64,000 nt of DNA from DATFQI01 sp963816955 (GCA_963816955.1 CAWFME010000006.1:1-64000); one strand, 5' to 3'. Numbered from the stretch's first letter, positions 29,645-41,575 are shown. Numbers and translations are program-made. Notes: a model not told the origin generated them from the letters alone.

Positions 29645-30864
29645 ATGGCCCGGCGTAAAATCGGCATCTGGCTCATCGGCGCCAAAGGGGGCGTCGCCAC
29701 CACGCGTCACGGTCGGCCTCGTCGCTCTCCGCAAAGGGCTGGCCGGCAACTCGGCCTGGTCACGCAGCTGCCGCAGTTCGCGAGCCTCGATCTCGCCGCA
29801 GTGGAACGACTTCGTCATCGGCGGCCACGAAATCCGCGCAGACGACGCTGCCGACGAAGCGGCCCTGCTCCTCGCGAGCAACAACCACGCCCTCGACGCC
29901 GAGCTGGTCGCCAAGTGCAAGCCCGAGCTCGACAAGATCGACAAGAACATCCGCCCCGGCACGCTCTGGAACGTCGGCCGCCGGATCGAAGAGTTCGCCG
30001 ACGACGATCCGCGCAAGACGTGCCGACGAGGAGACCCCGCGCGCCGCCATCGAGCGGCATGCAGGCCGACCTCAACGAGTTCGCGCAAGGCCAACAAGCT
30101 CGACCAGGTCGTCGTCGTGAACGTCGCCTCGACCGAGCCGCCGGTCGACGAAGCGGCCACTTCCCGCGAAGTGGAAGGACCTCGCCAAGCTGCTCGACAA
30201 GCCCAAGAAGTGCCCGCTGCCGGCCAGCTCGCTCTACGCCATCGCCGCCCTCGACCTCGGGCTGCCCTACGTCAACTTCACGCCGTCGCTCGGCTCCGCG
30301 CCGGCCGCGATTTACGAGCTGGCCCTCGAGACGCGACACCTGCCACATGGGCCACGACGGCAAGACGGGCGAGACGCTGCTGAAGAGCGTGCTGGCGCCG
30401 ATGTTCGCCGCCCGCAACTTGCAGGTGATGAGCTGGGTCGGCCACAACATCTTCGGCAACCTGGACGGCAAGGTGCTCGACGACCCGGCCAACAAACCGA
30501 CCAAGGTCAGCAGCAAGGACCGCCTGCTCGCACCAGATCCTCGGCTACACGCCGCAGACGCTCGTTACGCATCGAGTACATCGAAAGCCTGGGCGACTGG
30601 AAAACCGCCTGGGACCACATCCACTTCCGCGGCTTCCTCGGCACGCCGATGACCCTGCAGTTCACCTGGCAAGGCTGCGACTCGCTGCTCGCCGCCCCGC
30701 TGGTGATCGACCTGGTCCGCTTCACCGAACGCGCCCACCGCCACGGCGAGCGCGGCCTGCTCACCTTCCTGGCCAGCTTCTTCAAGAGCCCGCTCGGCGT
30801 CAGCGAGAACGACTTCGTCCGGCAGTTCCAGATGCTGGAGGCGTGGGTGAAGAAGGTGGGGTGA
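29645..30864 (+). CDS. Myo-inositol-1-phosphate synthase (frameshifted)
   Basis: About 406 residues. NAD-dependent isomerase that converts glucose 6-phosphate to inositol 3-phosphate, giving polar head groups or osmolytes. KIGIWLIGAKGGVATT starts the Rossmann fold. FVIGGHEIRADDAADEA, VVVVNVASTEPPVDE, then GLPYVNFTPSLGSAPAAIYE, GHDGKTGETLLKSVLAPMFA and SWVGHNIFGNLDGKVL are family blocks. The C-terminus returns to the NAD domain (LIDLVRFTERA-like, ending EAWVKKVG). Inserted bases occur near 29,705, 29,800, 30,020, 30,085, 30,165, 30,335, 30,530 and 30,565. Confidence 0.85.
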
Positions 30865-30909
30865 GGGGCGGCGCGACTATAAGCTCTACTCCGAAGGTTG
30901 GCACAATTC

Positions 30910-33900
30910 TCAGTCTCGTGGCAAGGTGACCGTCAATGGTTCGACGACTACGGCATAGCGGAGGATGCGATCGCGGGAGGTGACGTACAGCTTGGGCTGC
31001 ACGGTGCGGAGCCGCGTCGTGTTCTCGTAAATGAAGATGTGCCGCACGCGGCCTGCGTCGGGAATGTAGCGGTGCACGATCCGGTCCGCGGGAGGGGTCA
31101 GCTCGAGGCGGGCGACGTAGATGTTCGCGGACGGCTCATAGGACTCGGTGACATTGACGCGGAAAGGATCCGCCTCGTCCGTGCCGCGTTTGGTTTGCAT
31201 CTCCAACTCCAGGCCGGCCAGCTCGCGGACCGAGAATGGATTTTCCCTCCGCATTCTCCACGGGGCCGCTCCAGTTGGGTGCCACTTCGTCGGACTTGAA
31301 CCACAGGCGGATGGAGGCCTGGCGGGCTCCCGCCGGCCAGTGGGGGACGCGGAACCGCAGCACGGGGACCGGGACGTCTGGCTCAAAATCGAGGTCGTAG
31401 AAGTGAAACGTGGGGATGCGCTGCGGCGGCCTGTCAAACACCGGCGTGATTTCGGCCCAGACGTGCTTGGGCCGCGGGCTGAACTGGTGCTCTTTGCCAT
31501 TTTGCACCGAGACGGAGAACCAGACTGCCTGGCCCTCTCGTTTGGGCAGGTGGGCTCCCACGAAATAACTGCGGTCGGGATTCCCGGGATCCGGAATGTT
31601 TTTGTGGGATGTTTGCAACTCCGGGGGGAGCGTACGCGGCGATGCTCCAGCCGGCTCACTTTGCCGTTGTCCCCGCGGTTGTAATGCAGCTCGATCGATT
31701 CTCCTCCTTCCAGCGTCACCTCGGCGGTTGCTTCGCGTCCCAGCCCCTGGGTGCGGACGATGAACTTCGCGGCCTTGCCGTCCCAATCATCGATGGGCCA
31801 GGTGCGTCCCAGGTCGCTGCGGCGCTCGGGGACGGGTTTCCCCTGCCGAGCCACGTTGTACTGAACCCGCCGCAGCGAATTTCTCCAGGGCGGTGAGCAG
31901 GGAGGCCGGATTGCGAGCGTCATGCAGCTCCCGCTTGCCGAGCTTGGCGATGGCCTCCAACTCGGCAACTTCCTTAGGATGCTCCGTCGTACTTTCGCCA
32001 TGTTGAAGCAGACAATGTCGACGGTGATGTCCGCGATGGGCCTTGATAAGCTTCTCGACATCATTGCTGATTTTGTAGACCGCCGCTGGCCCGCCTGGGC
32101 TCTGCTCATTGATGCCGTCGGTGATGGCGATGATGTGCTTGGACTTTGCACCGCCATCGAATTCGGCAAAAGCCTTCGTCAAGGCGTAATAGAGCGGCGT
32201 TTCGCCATGTGGCTTGAGAACCTCCAACTTTCTGCGAATGTCTTCTCGCAGTTCGTCGTTGAGCATTGTGATCCTCTGCGCAGTGTCGACGTCGTCACTC
32301 GGATGCAGCACGCGGCTCTTTGCCGCGAGGATCGACTAGCCGCAAACTTGCCATCCGGGGTTTTTTTCCAGCCCGAGGTATGTCCGTAAATGATGAGTCC
32401 GATCTGATAATTTTTGTCCGGCAGATCGGCTAAGACCTTGTTCAGCGTCCTGCGGGCGACGTCAAACTGCGTATCAAGATTCCTCAGATTCAATGCTCTC
32501 CCATGCTGCCGGAGCAGTCAAAGATGAACAGCACCGAGCTGACCTGGTTCGCCGCCCCCTGCACGCGGATGCGGGGCTTGTCATAGGGGGTGCGCTGCAC
32601 GATCACTTCGTCTCCCCGGGCCTGAGCGCCGACGGCAAATGGCGAAAGAGCGGATATGGCCCCGATACAGGGCGGCTGCTTCCAGGTAGAGCGCGTCCTT
32701 AGGCGGGCGTCGTTCTTCACGAAGTAGTCCAGAGGCTTGCCGGCAGCGGGTTCAATGGGGATCGCGCTGCGGCGGACTGCCTTGCCGCTCGCTATTCAAT
32801 CGCTCCAGCAGAGCCCCTTTGGCCCCCGGCAGCTTCAGATAAGCCGCCGCCTGGCCGGGAGGGCAAATCGGCAGTTGCCGACAAGCTCAACTGGTGGGGG
32901 ACTTGCTGCTCGTCGTCCGCCAGCATCAGGTCCAAGGCTTGCGGCTTGGGGCCAGCGCTCGCTGCCGCCTTGCGGCGGTCCAGGAGCTGGCGTAAATCGC
33001 TCTGGCCGTACTTGAAGCTGGCCGCGTTGCGGCACAAGCTGCGGGCCGAGTTGAGCGCCGAGTTAGCCGCGGAGACGAAATAATCCGTCCCCTTCGTGCC
33101 CGGAGCGGGCCCCCAGAAATCGTCGAGTGCCCGGGCGCAGTGCCAAAGCATCAGGAAGTGCCAGTCCGTTCTCCGCAACAGCCGGGCCGGATCGTCCGCG
33201 GCATCTTCCCAAGTCCGCTTGGCCAGCAGGCCAGCCGCCGCGCGGGACAAGCGGTCGGCCTGGCTGAAGCCGGAGCGGGTCACCGCCGGGGACTGCGATT
33301 GGGCGGCTTCCAGCAACTGATGGCTTTCGTCGACGAGGGTCTTGGCCGCGGGACGAACATCGGCCAAGTAAGCGCGGACTTCGCCCCCCTGAGCCGTAAG
33401 CGAATCGATTTGGGCTCGCCGCAGTTCCGCGGGAATCTTGTTTTGCGAAGTCACTGCCTGAAAGCGGCGCACGGCCCGCAGTTGGCCGGCGCGCGACTTG
33501 AGATGAGCCCGGTCCAGGATGGCAAGAGCCGGATGCTCTCCCGATGTTAGCTGCGCGAGCCAGGCAGAATCGTCGGGAGCTTCCTCGGCGGATTTGGGGT
33601 CGCCGGCGGCTTGGGTTTTCGCTCCTGCACTGCCAGCTTCGCGGCGGGCGAACATGATTCGCAGCAGCGTGTCCCGCAGCAGGCTGCCTTCTCGCCGGTG
33701 AGCAGCGGGACCTGCAGCACGCGAATGATGCTGCGCAAGGTTTCCTGATCGTCGCCGGCTTCGGTATATAGGTAGTCGCATCGGTTGGCATAGGCCTGTT
33801 CGAGCTGCTGCAGCGTTTTGCGCGTTTCGTCCAGAGGAGACTGAATGGCCGGCGTCCAAGTTCCCGTCTGCGAGCCGGCGTCGAGGGCCGTCCCCAGCTC

Positions 33901-35900
33901 GCCTGCGCACTGCGAATCAACTGAGCCAGTGCGCCGTCCAGCTCGGCAGACGGCTTGTCGCGGTTCTGGTCCACCAGCCACTGGGCGAGGTGGGGAATCC
34001 GGCTCCAAGCCTCATCTCGCAATTGAAAGGCTTCCGCGACCTGCTGGGTGGTTTTCAAAGCTGCCTCGTACGGTCCGCCTGCCCCGGCCGTCCCGATGAG
34101 GTGCGACCAGGCCGCGTCCGCTTCAACCAGCGATGGGACGTTGCCGATAAAGAGTTGATCTTCCGCCAGGCGGCGACGGGCATCGGCCTCATCGACCATC
34201 ACCTGCACCCAGTACTGCGCCGCTCGTCCGCCGGCGCGGCGGCCCGTTCGGCAAGGTCGCGAATTCGAATGGCCTGGGGCATGCGGGCGGACGCTTCCGC
34301 CCCATCGAGATAGGCAGAGAGCATTTTGAGAAAGTGCACTTCGATCACATCGGTCTCGGCTCGGCCGCTCGCGCCGGAGACAAATTGCAAAGCATCCGCC
34401 AGGTCCCGCGGTTGAGGCTTGTTGTCCGCCTGGGCCAGCCACTGCCAGGATGCCGAGGCGGCCGCGTAATAATCGAGCTTCGGCAGCGGCACGGGCTCGC
34501 CCGGCTTGGCCTTCGCGCGGGCCTGCCGCCACTGCGTAAAAGGCTTGACGGCTGCGGCTGGAGGTGGGGGCTGCTCCGCTCCACGAAGCTCGCAGCGGAA
34601 GGCTCAGCAGGCGGGCCTCGGCCGGCCCCGCGGGAGTGAACTCCCGCAGCAAACTTTCGATGTCCCCTGAGCCCCCTCGAACTGCGGCGCATATGCGCTC
34701 CCCGCGAGCGCCAGCTCTTCCAATCGCATCAGTGCTGCTCGAATTCCGCAAAGCCGACGGGATCCCGCTCATAAGTCCGCTCGCGGCGAAGCTGCTCATG
34801 CCGCTTCCAAAGGTGAGACAGCGCTTTGGAATGTTCGGCGACAATGGGAACGGGCGCAGCAGCCGGAGCGCTTCCCGGGTCGGCATACGCCAGGGAAAAT
34901 CGGCGGATTCCGGAACCAACATCGGCCGCTGCCGGTCGGCCCGGTTGTCGATGGTCCAGCGGTTGACGGTCTCCGCCAGATAGTCCCGCAGCTCCTGCAG
35001 CAGGACGCGGCTGTCACCGTCGTGGTCCGCCGCGCCGGCCAGCCCCTCCGCCAGAAAATGCCCGAACACCGAGCGGCCGAGCTCGGGGCTGCGTGACTGG
35101 TTTGTCCCGGCCCGGCGGCGCAGAGCACGGCCAGGTTGGGGTCTTTCGCATCTTCAACCGCCTGCGGCAGAGCGTCCGCAAAGCCGTTGTAGAGCACGCC
35201 CATTCGCCAGCTGGAGGGGACGCGGCCGCAGTCCAGAATCAAAACTTTCTTAACGTCCGCCAGCCGCTTCAGCCGCTCGTGGTCTCGCAGGTCCTGCAGC
35301 AGGTCCGCCAGGGGAAGCCAGGTGGCGCTGTCGTGCGGTTGCGCGTCGGCCAAGAGGAGGCAGGGGCGGCCGCGCTCGTCGAGCGCACCGTGGGCGCGAG
35401 GTAGAGGATGACGGTCTTCTTGCCGGGGCCGCCGGGGGTAACTTTGTCGAGCTGCCGCCGGATGTAGGAGCGGAGCGATTCGCGCGTGCCATGCTCTTTG
35501 GTGATCCCGACGACGTCCATGTTCGCCCGGTTCGTCTGAATCAGGCCTTCGACGTCTTCCGCCGCCAGGGCGTTGGGCGGGATCAACTGCGAATAATCAG
35601 TGACCGCTGCCGCAATCAAGGGGACGCGGGTCGGCAGAAAGAACAGGTAATAGAAGAGGCCCCCCAGCAGGACCAAAAACAGCACACCCCAGGCCCCCAG
35701 CTTGAGGCGATGCCACAAGAGCGAGCCCACCCAGATCCTGTCGCTGCCGATCGGTCCAGCGGCCCGACCAAGGCCCCGAGCCTGAGCCGGCAGACGTTTT
35801 GGGAGGCGGATGCGCCCTTCTTACGCCAGTCTGCCCGCGCGGGAACAGCCGGGGGATTGCCGGCGGGCTTGCTCGGGGAACCATCGTGACGATCTGGCAT
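30910..35900 (-). CDS. Giant membrane protein with caspase-like and VWA domains (heavily frameshifted)
   Basis: About 1,660 residues if read through about 12 frame changes. It starts MPDRHDGSPSKPAGNPPAVP. A membrane span lies at about residues 67-88 (GVLFLVLLGGLFYYLFF). A caspase/CHAT-like domain follows: AHGALDERGRPCLLLADA has the candidate catalytic His, and KKVLILDCGRVPSSW the candidate Cys where DACHSG is usual; then SVFGHFLAEGLAGAADHDGD. A long helical region covers residues about 320-1,050. The VWA domain near the C-terminus has VLFIFDCSGSMGE (MIDAS DxSxS), NYQIGLIIYGH and HIIAITDGINEQ. The last 300 residues are beta-rich (PTFHFYDLDFEPDVPVPVLR). Two adjacent genes are the alternative, but residues join across the boundary near 32,750 (IPIEPAAGKPLDYFVKNDAR). 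Confidence 0.65.
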
Positions 35901-36263
35901 TCCTCGCCTCCCTGACAGGTAGAAGCCCCAACGGGCGAGCGAATTCAGTCCTGCGGGCGGAGCTAGAAACCACCGTTCATGTAACCAGACCGGCCGGCGC
36001 TTCGCAATGGGCGCAGCCGGCGGAGGTGTTGGTACAATCTGGCCGGCAGGGGGTACATCATGGCGGATTCGAGTCTGCCTCGAGTGAAGGCGAGAAAATC
36101 ATCAAGGGCTAACCGCGGCAAGAATCTCACCCGAGAGTGGCTGGCAAAGACGCTTATCAATGTCGTCCAGAACGAATCAACAATGCGTGAATCAGAATGT
36201 CTGATTTTGGCAGAGGTGATTCAAACTTACGACGGGCAGGAGTGCCCGTCCTACAACAAGTGC
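35901..36263. other. Gene-free region with a dispersed repeat
   Basis: No supported gene. Contains the second copy of the CAAACTTACGACG repeat with a perfect hairpin (36217-36250). A plus-strand frame from 36060 reads through the repeat into the antisense of the next gene and has no family features. Confidence 0.5.
36217..36250. repeat. Dispersed 18-mer copy 2 with adjoining hairpin
   Basis: TGATTCAAACTTACGACG overlaps the hairpin GACGGGCA, loop ggag, TGCCCGTC (36231-36250). The 18-mer matches 8166-8183 at 17 of 18 positions. Confidence 0.6.
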
Positions 36264-37537
36264 TTACCGGGAGACGACGACCTGATCCCCCCGGACGATT
36301 TTGGCCACCTGCGTGCCGGCCAGCGGCTGCAGCGTGGCGAGCCCCGGTTCCGATGCCACGACCTTGAGCTGGCCAACGGCGGCGGAGCCGGTGAGAAAGC
36401 GGTGGGAGGCCTGCACCGTCGCGCCCACGGGCAACTGGCCATCGCCGGACGTACGCACGACCACCAGTCGCTTGCTAACGTCGACGTGTTCGACCACTGC
36501 GCTGCGGACGATCAGCGGGGCCGGAAGGTCCAATGCGGCGAGCGGGGCTTCGGCGGCGGGCAAGCGCTGGCTTTCATTGCCGAGCGAAGCAGTCCGCCGG
36601 GACGAGGGTGCGGCGGCTTCCATGCTGCGATGGCTGGCCACGGTGGTTGCCGCCAACTGCCCCTTTTGTGCCGTGCGGCGGCTCGAGTGGAGCTGAGGTT
36701 GGACTTCCTGGCGGGCTTCGACGGGAGGCGTCAACTCCGGCTGCGCGGCGGGCGCTGCTTCCGCTTCGACGGGAGGAGCCGCGGCGGGCTCAGCCGGTTC
36801 AGCCGGCGTGGGGGTTGCGCGGGGAGGAGGCATGGGCGCGGGCGGGGGAGGAACGATTTCCGCGCCGGGAGGCAGCTCACGTTCCCCCGGCGGCAGCTTG
36901 CGCTCGATGATGGGAGCGTCCGGCGGAGGACCGCACGCCATGATCGCCCGTACGGCAGCCCGGCGGACACGCTCGGAAGGCTCAATCCAGCAGCCTTCCT
37001 TGTCCATTTCATAGGCCATCTTCATCAGGCGGTCATGAATGTCCTTGCCGCAGCAATCGCGGTCGTTGCAGTTTTCGCAGAAGCCCGCTGCGGCGGAATC
37101 GGCTATGGCATCGGCGGCGGCGAGGCGGACGGTTTCCGTGCAGTCATCCAGTGCGGCCAACAGGGCCTCGGTAATGCTGCCGTCGCGGTTGTAGCAGCCG
37201 CAGCCAATCGAGGCGAGGTACTTGATGGCCTTGATCTTCTGAGGAGCTAGGTCTTCCTGGGTCTTGACCTCCGCGGCCTTTTTGATGGCTGGGACGGGGG
37301 ATTTCAGATTTTTCGGATCGGCGATCGCCAGGCGCGGCGGCTTGCGCTCGCAGATTGGGATGGTTCCCCTTACGGTTAGTAAGGTGGTCCGAAATCGCGT
37401 GTTTTGGGGGGAATCCCAAAAAGGTCCACAGCGTCGTGGGGGGCTTGGGCGCGATATGCTTGCGCTCCAACTCCACCGCTGCCGCAAGCCAGTGCCAAGA
37501 GTGCCAAAAAAGCTACGGGAAGACGCAAGACCCGCAT
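36264..37537 (-). CDS. HEAT-repeat-type protein, exported, planctomycete family (frameshifted near N-terminus)
   Basis: About 424 residues. MRVLRLPVAFLALLALACGS is a signal sequence with a possible lipobox LALAC. The conserved core reads LAPQKIKAIKYLASIGCGCY, then ITEALLAALDDCTETVRLAA, CENCNDRDCCGKDIHDRLMK and EGCWIEPSERVRRAAVRAIM: HEAT-like helices rich in paired Cys. A Pro/Ala/Glu linker follows, then a C-terminal beta domain (VVEHVDVSKRLVVVRTSGD, AKIVRGDQVVVSR). The family is widespread in planctomycetes and of unknown role. Frame is lost between 37,330 and 37,450. Confidence 0.7.
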
Positions 37538-37728
37538 GGGAACGATCCTTCGCAAGGACGGCGGAACGACGAGTGAGCTGGGTTCTCAGGAAAAGCGCAG
37601 GCCCGCGCAATACGCAGGTGCAGCGTTTACCTTTCATTCCCAATAATCGGCACGCGACGAACGGGCAGAAAATGAATATTAAGCCGTCCGAAAAGTCAGC
37701 CCAAATTAACGGCAGGTCACCGGAGGGG

Positions 37729-39640
37729 TCATTCCAGCGTCAGGATGATGTCTTCCGGCTCGTCGGGGGGGAGGGTTTGACCTTTTCCAGCTTGCCCGTG
37801 CGGGAGACATTTTGCACGCTCCCTTCGGCCTGCAGCGTGTATTCCCCCTCGGGGACATTGTCGAACTGGAAGCGGCCGCCGTTCTGCGTCCGCACGGGGG
37901 ACGCACCGGGGGCACTCAGCGTGACCTTGATGCGGTCGGCAGCCAGCTTGCCGTGCATCACCACGCCGCGGATTGTGCCTTTGTCCGACTTGGCCTTTGC
38001 CGTATCCGGGGAAGCGATCCGCACGACCAGCGGCCGCGGCCGGCTCTGCAAGCCGACCCGGTCCACCGCCCGCGCCATAAGCACGTGGCTGCCCGGCGGC
38101 AGGTCCTTGGTGCCGAGCTCGAGCGACCAGATATCGTTGGCCGGCGGCTGAGCCACGTCTTTGATAACCTTGGCCTCCTCTTTCCCCAGTTCGCCGGATT
38201 GATCCAGATCGAAGCCAAATTCCACCTGGGCAATGCCGGAGAGCGACTGATCGGAAACGTCGAGATGGGCCACCAGCTTCTGCCCGGCCGCCATTTGCTG
38301 GCCGGCTTCCGGAGTGGTGCTGAAGGACTTGATGCGCGGGGGAAGGCCGTCCAAAACCACCGGCACTCGGTCCGCGTGCACGGCGTTCCCGCCCAGCACC
38401 ACTTGCGCGTTGATCTGGAACCGCTTGTTTTGCAGCCCGCCGGGATTCAGCTCGAGGGAATAGTCGCGAACCTCTGTGTCCAGCGTCAGCAGCCCTTGCG
38501 GGCCGGCGGCAGCCAGAACGGGTCGTTATCTGGCGGTCGCTATAGAACTGCTGACGGTCGCTCCCTTCGACATCGAGCCCCACCTCGATCGCGTCCTCCC
38601 GCTCGGAGAGCTGAAAGGCATTCTTCGGCGCATTGACCTCAAACTGGATCTTGAGCACGGAACAGGGGGCCGGAAACACGGCAGCGGCCCCTTTCTCCAG
38701 GAGCACCAAGACCTTCTTTTCCGGCGGCGGCGTGGGCATCGCCGACGACGAGAAGTAGAACGCCTTGAGCGGATCCGGCCCTTCGATGCTGTTGATTCGG
38801 ACTCGTGCCAAGGCCGCCTTCACGTCCTTGCCGGGGAGCGTCTCCCGGCACGAGACCTGAAAGACGAATGCCCGCGGGTATCCATCCACGGCCAGCGGCA
38901 CGGTCCGCTCCTTTTCGTCCGGCGGCACGACCGCGTAGAGATTGGCCGCGGGCTTGCCGCCGTCGAACAAGGCATGGTCATTTCGCTCCGGCCGGCGGGG
39001 AGCTCCCCGCTGGTATCCCAGACGATGGGGATCGGCTGCTCGGCCAGGCCAATCGGCAAGACGTCTTCGGGGCTGGTCTGGTCCCCCTGGGTGACCTTGG
39101 GACCCAGTGCGATCAGAATCCGCTCCAGCGGGAGGTCGTACCCGATCTCCGCTTTCAGATAATCTTCGGGGGCCAGCGGATTGAGCTCCATCCACTTGAG
39201 CCAGCGCTCTTGGGGTCATCGACGTTCGTCAGTAGACAGAGAAGCCCGGTTGTGACCTCGGGCTTCTCGGGGGGAGCCGGAGCTGCCGGCGGCGGTGCTG
39301 CACCGGCCGCTGCGTCCGCTGGCGCTCCGCCGGCTTTGGGAGCAGCAACGGGTGGAGCGGGAAGGGGCCCGAAGTCAATCTCCACGGGCGACGTATCCGC
39401 GGGAAGGGCCAGCGGCTTCGCGGTCTTCGAGAGCGTCTTGGCGTGCGGCAAGAGTTTATCCGCGGCGTCAAACAGCGAGCGGCGAATGCCCGGCTGCAGG
39501 CTGCCGTTGGCGTCGAACAAACGGCCCGGCGCCGACTTCGCGGCAGGCTGGGGAGGAACCGCCACGAGCTGCACGTTCACCTTCTTCGCTTTGCCCGAGC
39601 GGTTGACCAGCGAGAAGCGGAATGCCGTCGGCGCTGCACC
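37729..39640 (-). CDS. Large hypothetical protein, N-terminus lost at the chimeric junction (frameshifted)
   Basis: At least 630 residues remain. From the junction: FRFSLVNRSGKAKKVNVQLV, an Ala/Pro-rich linker, LPLERILIALGPKVTQGDQT, VDGYPRAFVFQVSCRETLPG, then VLKIQFEVNAPKNAFQLSER, VVLDGLPPRIKSFSTTPEAG and VSDQSLSGIAQVEFGFDLDQ. The C-terminus has a carboxypeptidase-regulatory-like beta sandwich (GTIRGVVMHGKLAADRIKVT, GRFQFDNVPEGEYTLQAEG) and ends PPDEPEDIILTLE. This is a modular beta-sandwich surface or envelope protein. At about 39,640 homology stops and unrelated plus-strand sequence begins. Confidence 0.6.
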
Positions 39641-39690
39641 GCAGCGGCGGCGGACGCCTGGATCGCGTTCACCTGTGTCGGCTCGGCTCG
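39600..39690. other. Junction between planctomycete and actinobacterial DNA
   Basis: Up to about 39,640 the minus strand encodes the large planctomycete protein. From about 39,650 the plus strand encodes a cytidine deaminase, with its zinc-site motif at 39,709-39,729. Neither gene is complete. I take this as an assembly chimera. Confidence 0.75.
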
Positions 39691-39824
39691 GTGACCAGCT
39701 CGCGGGATGCCGTGCGGACGGTGTAGGCAACTGCTGTGGGAGCACGGCGGCCCCGAGCTGCTGGTCGACTCGATCGACGGCGTGAAAGGCCTATGACCGA
39801 GGATCCTGCCGATGGCCTTCGGGC
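39650..39824 (+). pseudogene. cdd: Cytidine deaminase, 3' fragment (frameshifted, truncated)
   Basis: The reading PCGRCRQLLWEHGGPELLVD (from 39,709) carries the PCxxCRQ zinc-ligand motif of cytidine deaminase. SIDGVK and ILPMAFG (39,803-39,822) fit the family C-terminus. The upstream half, with the catalytic HAE, is missing because the junction cuts the gene. Two or three frame changes occur in 170 bases. The thymidine phosphorylase fragment follows at once, as in actinobacterial pyrimidine-salvage operons. The enzyme would deaminate cytidine to uridine if intact. Confidence 0.65.
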
Positions 39825-40525
<701 letters not shown>

Positions 40526-40527
40526 GC

Positions 40528-40932
40528 ATGCTCGCCGAGATCAAGGCCTCCGCCGCCGACACCGGCGGGCAGTACACGCTCGTCGAGATCACCGCGCCCG
40601 CCGGGCTGCAGACCCCGCTGCACGTCCACTACCGCGAGGACGAGGGCTTCTACGTCCTCGATGGCTCCGTGACGATCGAGGTCGGCGAGGCCACCGTCGA
40701 GCTCGGCGCCGGCCAGCACGCGCTCGGCCCGCGCGACATCCCGCATCGCTTCACCGTCGGCCCCGACGGCGCCCGCATGATCTGGGTGCTCACGCCCAGC
40801 GGGTTCGAGGACTTCGTCGCCGAGGTCAGCGCGCCGGCCGAGGCCGCCACGATCCCCCCGGCTGACGTACTCCCGCCCGACGACGTGGCCGAGATCGTGC
40901 TGCGGCACGGCATGGAGATGCTGCCCGGCTGA
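40528..40932 (+). CDS. Cupin domain protein, fused upstream to the deoA fragment
   Basis: The segment beginning MLAEIKASAADTGGQYTLVE is the N-terminal strand region of a small single-cupin protein. PLHVHYREDEGFYVLDG is the first cupin motif with His/His/Glu metal ligands and LGPRDIPHRFTVGPDGARM the second. About 135 residues, slightly shorter at the N-terminus than relatives, which usually start 20-30 residues earlier. Because the frame runs in from deoA without a stop, ATG 40528 may only be an internal methionine of a truncated gene. The function is unknown; many relatives are listed as quercetin-dioxygenase-like. Confidence 0.7.
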   Translation: MLAEIKASAADTGGQYTLVEITAPAGLQTPLHVHYREDEGFYVLDGSVTIEVGEATVELGAGQHALGPRDIPHRFTVGPDGARMIWVLTPSGFEDFVAEVSAPAEAATIPPADVLPPDDVAEIVLRHGMEMLPG

Positions 40933-40954
40933 GCCGTGCGCCCGCGTGGCGCGC

Positions 40955-41572
40955 TCAGCCCGAGCGCGCCACGCCGAGCGTGTTGGCCCCGAGGAACTTG
41001 GGCGAGCCCTTCTCGTAGTAGGCGTCGACGGCGGCGAGCTCGAAGCCGGCGCCGCGCAGCAGCTCGACGGTCGGGCGCGTGAGGTGGCAGCCGCCGAACA
41101 GCCGCTTCTGGATCGGCTCGAGCCGGTGCTGCCAGACGCGCACCGGCTCGTCGGGCGCGAGGCCGTGCTCGACGAAGTGCAAAGTGCCGCCGGGCCTGAG
41201 CACGCGCCGCAGCTCGCGCAGGGCGCCGTCGATGTCGGGGATCGTGCACATCGTCCAGGTCGACAGCGCGTGGTCGAACGTGTCGTCGGCGAACGGGAGC
41301 GAGGCGCCGTCGAGGCCGGAGCGCTCGACCGGCGTCGTGGTCTCGCTCAGGCGCTTGGCGGCGAGCTTCCAGCCGGTGTCGGCGGGCTCGACGGCCGCGA
41401 CCCGGCTCACCTCCGCCGGATAGAACGGGATGTTCAGCCCGGAGCCGAAGCCGATCTCGACGACCTCGCCGGCGAGCCCCTCGCAGACGCGGGCGCGCTG
41501 CTCGCGCGCGACCTCCATGTTGCAGGCGACGTTGACGATCCGCGGCAGGACGTGCTTCTCGTAGGGGTTCAT
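40955..41572 (-). CDS. Class I SAM-dependent methyltransferase
   Basis: 205 residues, intact. VVEIGFGSGLNIPFYP is motif I (SAM glycine loop), VAAVEPAD motif II, LPFADDTFDHALSTWTMCTI motif III/IV, and LRRVLRPGGTLHFVEHGLAP is the post-motif of the UbiE/small-molecule group. The N-terminus MNPYEKHVLPRIVNVACNM places it with actinobacterial methyltransferases of unknown substrate (methyltransferase-11 type). It ends 22 bases after the convergent cupin stop, and its start abuts the cytosine deaminase stop (3 bases), so the two minus-strand genes are likely co-transcribed. Confidence 0.85.
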   Translation of the reverse strand: MNPYEKHVLPRIVNVACNMEVAREQRARVCEGLAGEVVEIGFGSGLNIPFYPAEVSRVAAVEPADTGWKLAAKRLSETTTPVERSGLDGASLPFADDTFDHALSTWTMCTIPDIDGALRELRRVLRPGGTLHFVEHGLAPDEPVRVWQHRLEPIQKRLFGGCHLTRPTVELLRGAGFELAAVDAYYEKGSPKFLGANTLGVARSG

Positions 41573-41575
41573 GGC

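Noticed and set aside
36060..37250. Plus-strand frame of 396 codons
   Set aside because: Starts in the repeat region and then runs antisense to the HEAT-repeat gene; Arg/Gly-rich shadow.
1..39640. Interpreting the broken planctomycete genes as a pseudogene cluster
   Set aside because: Housekeeping-type genes (rsmE, aminotransferase, inositol-phosphate synthase, secretin) are all hit at the same density, and conserved motifs continue across each shift; sequencing error explains this better.
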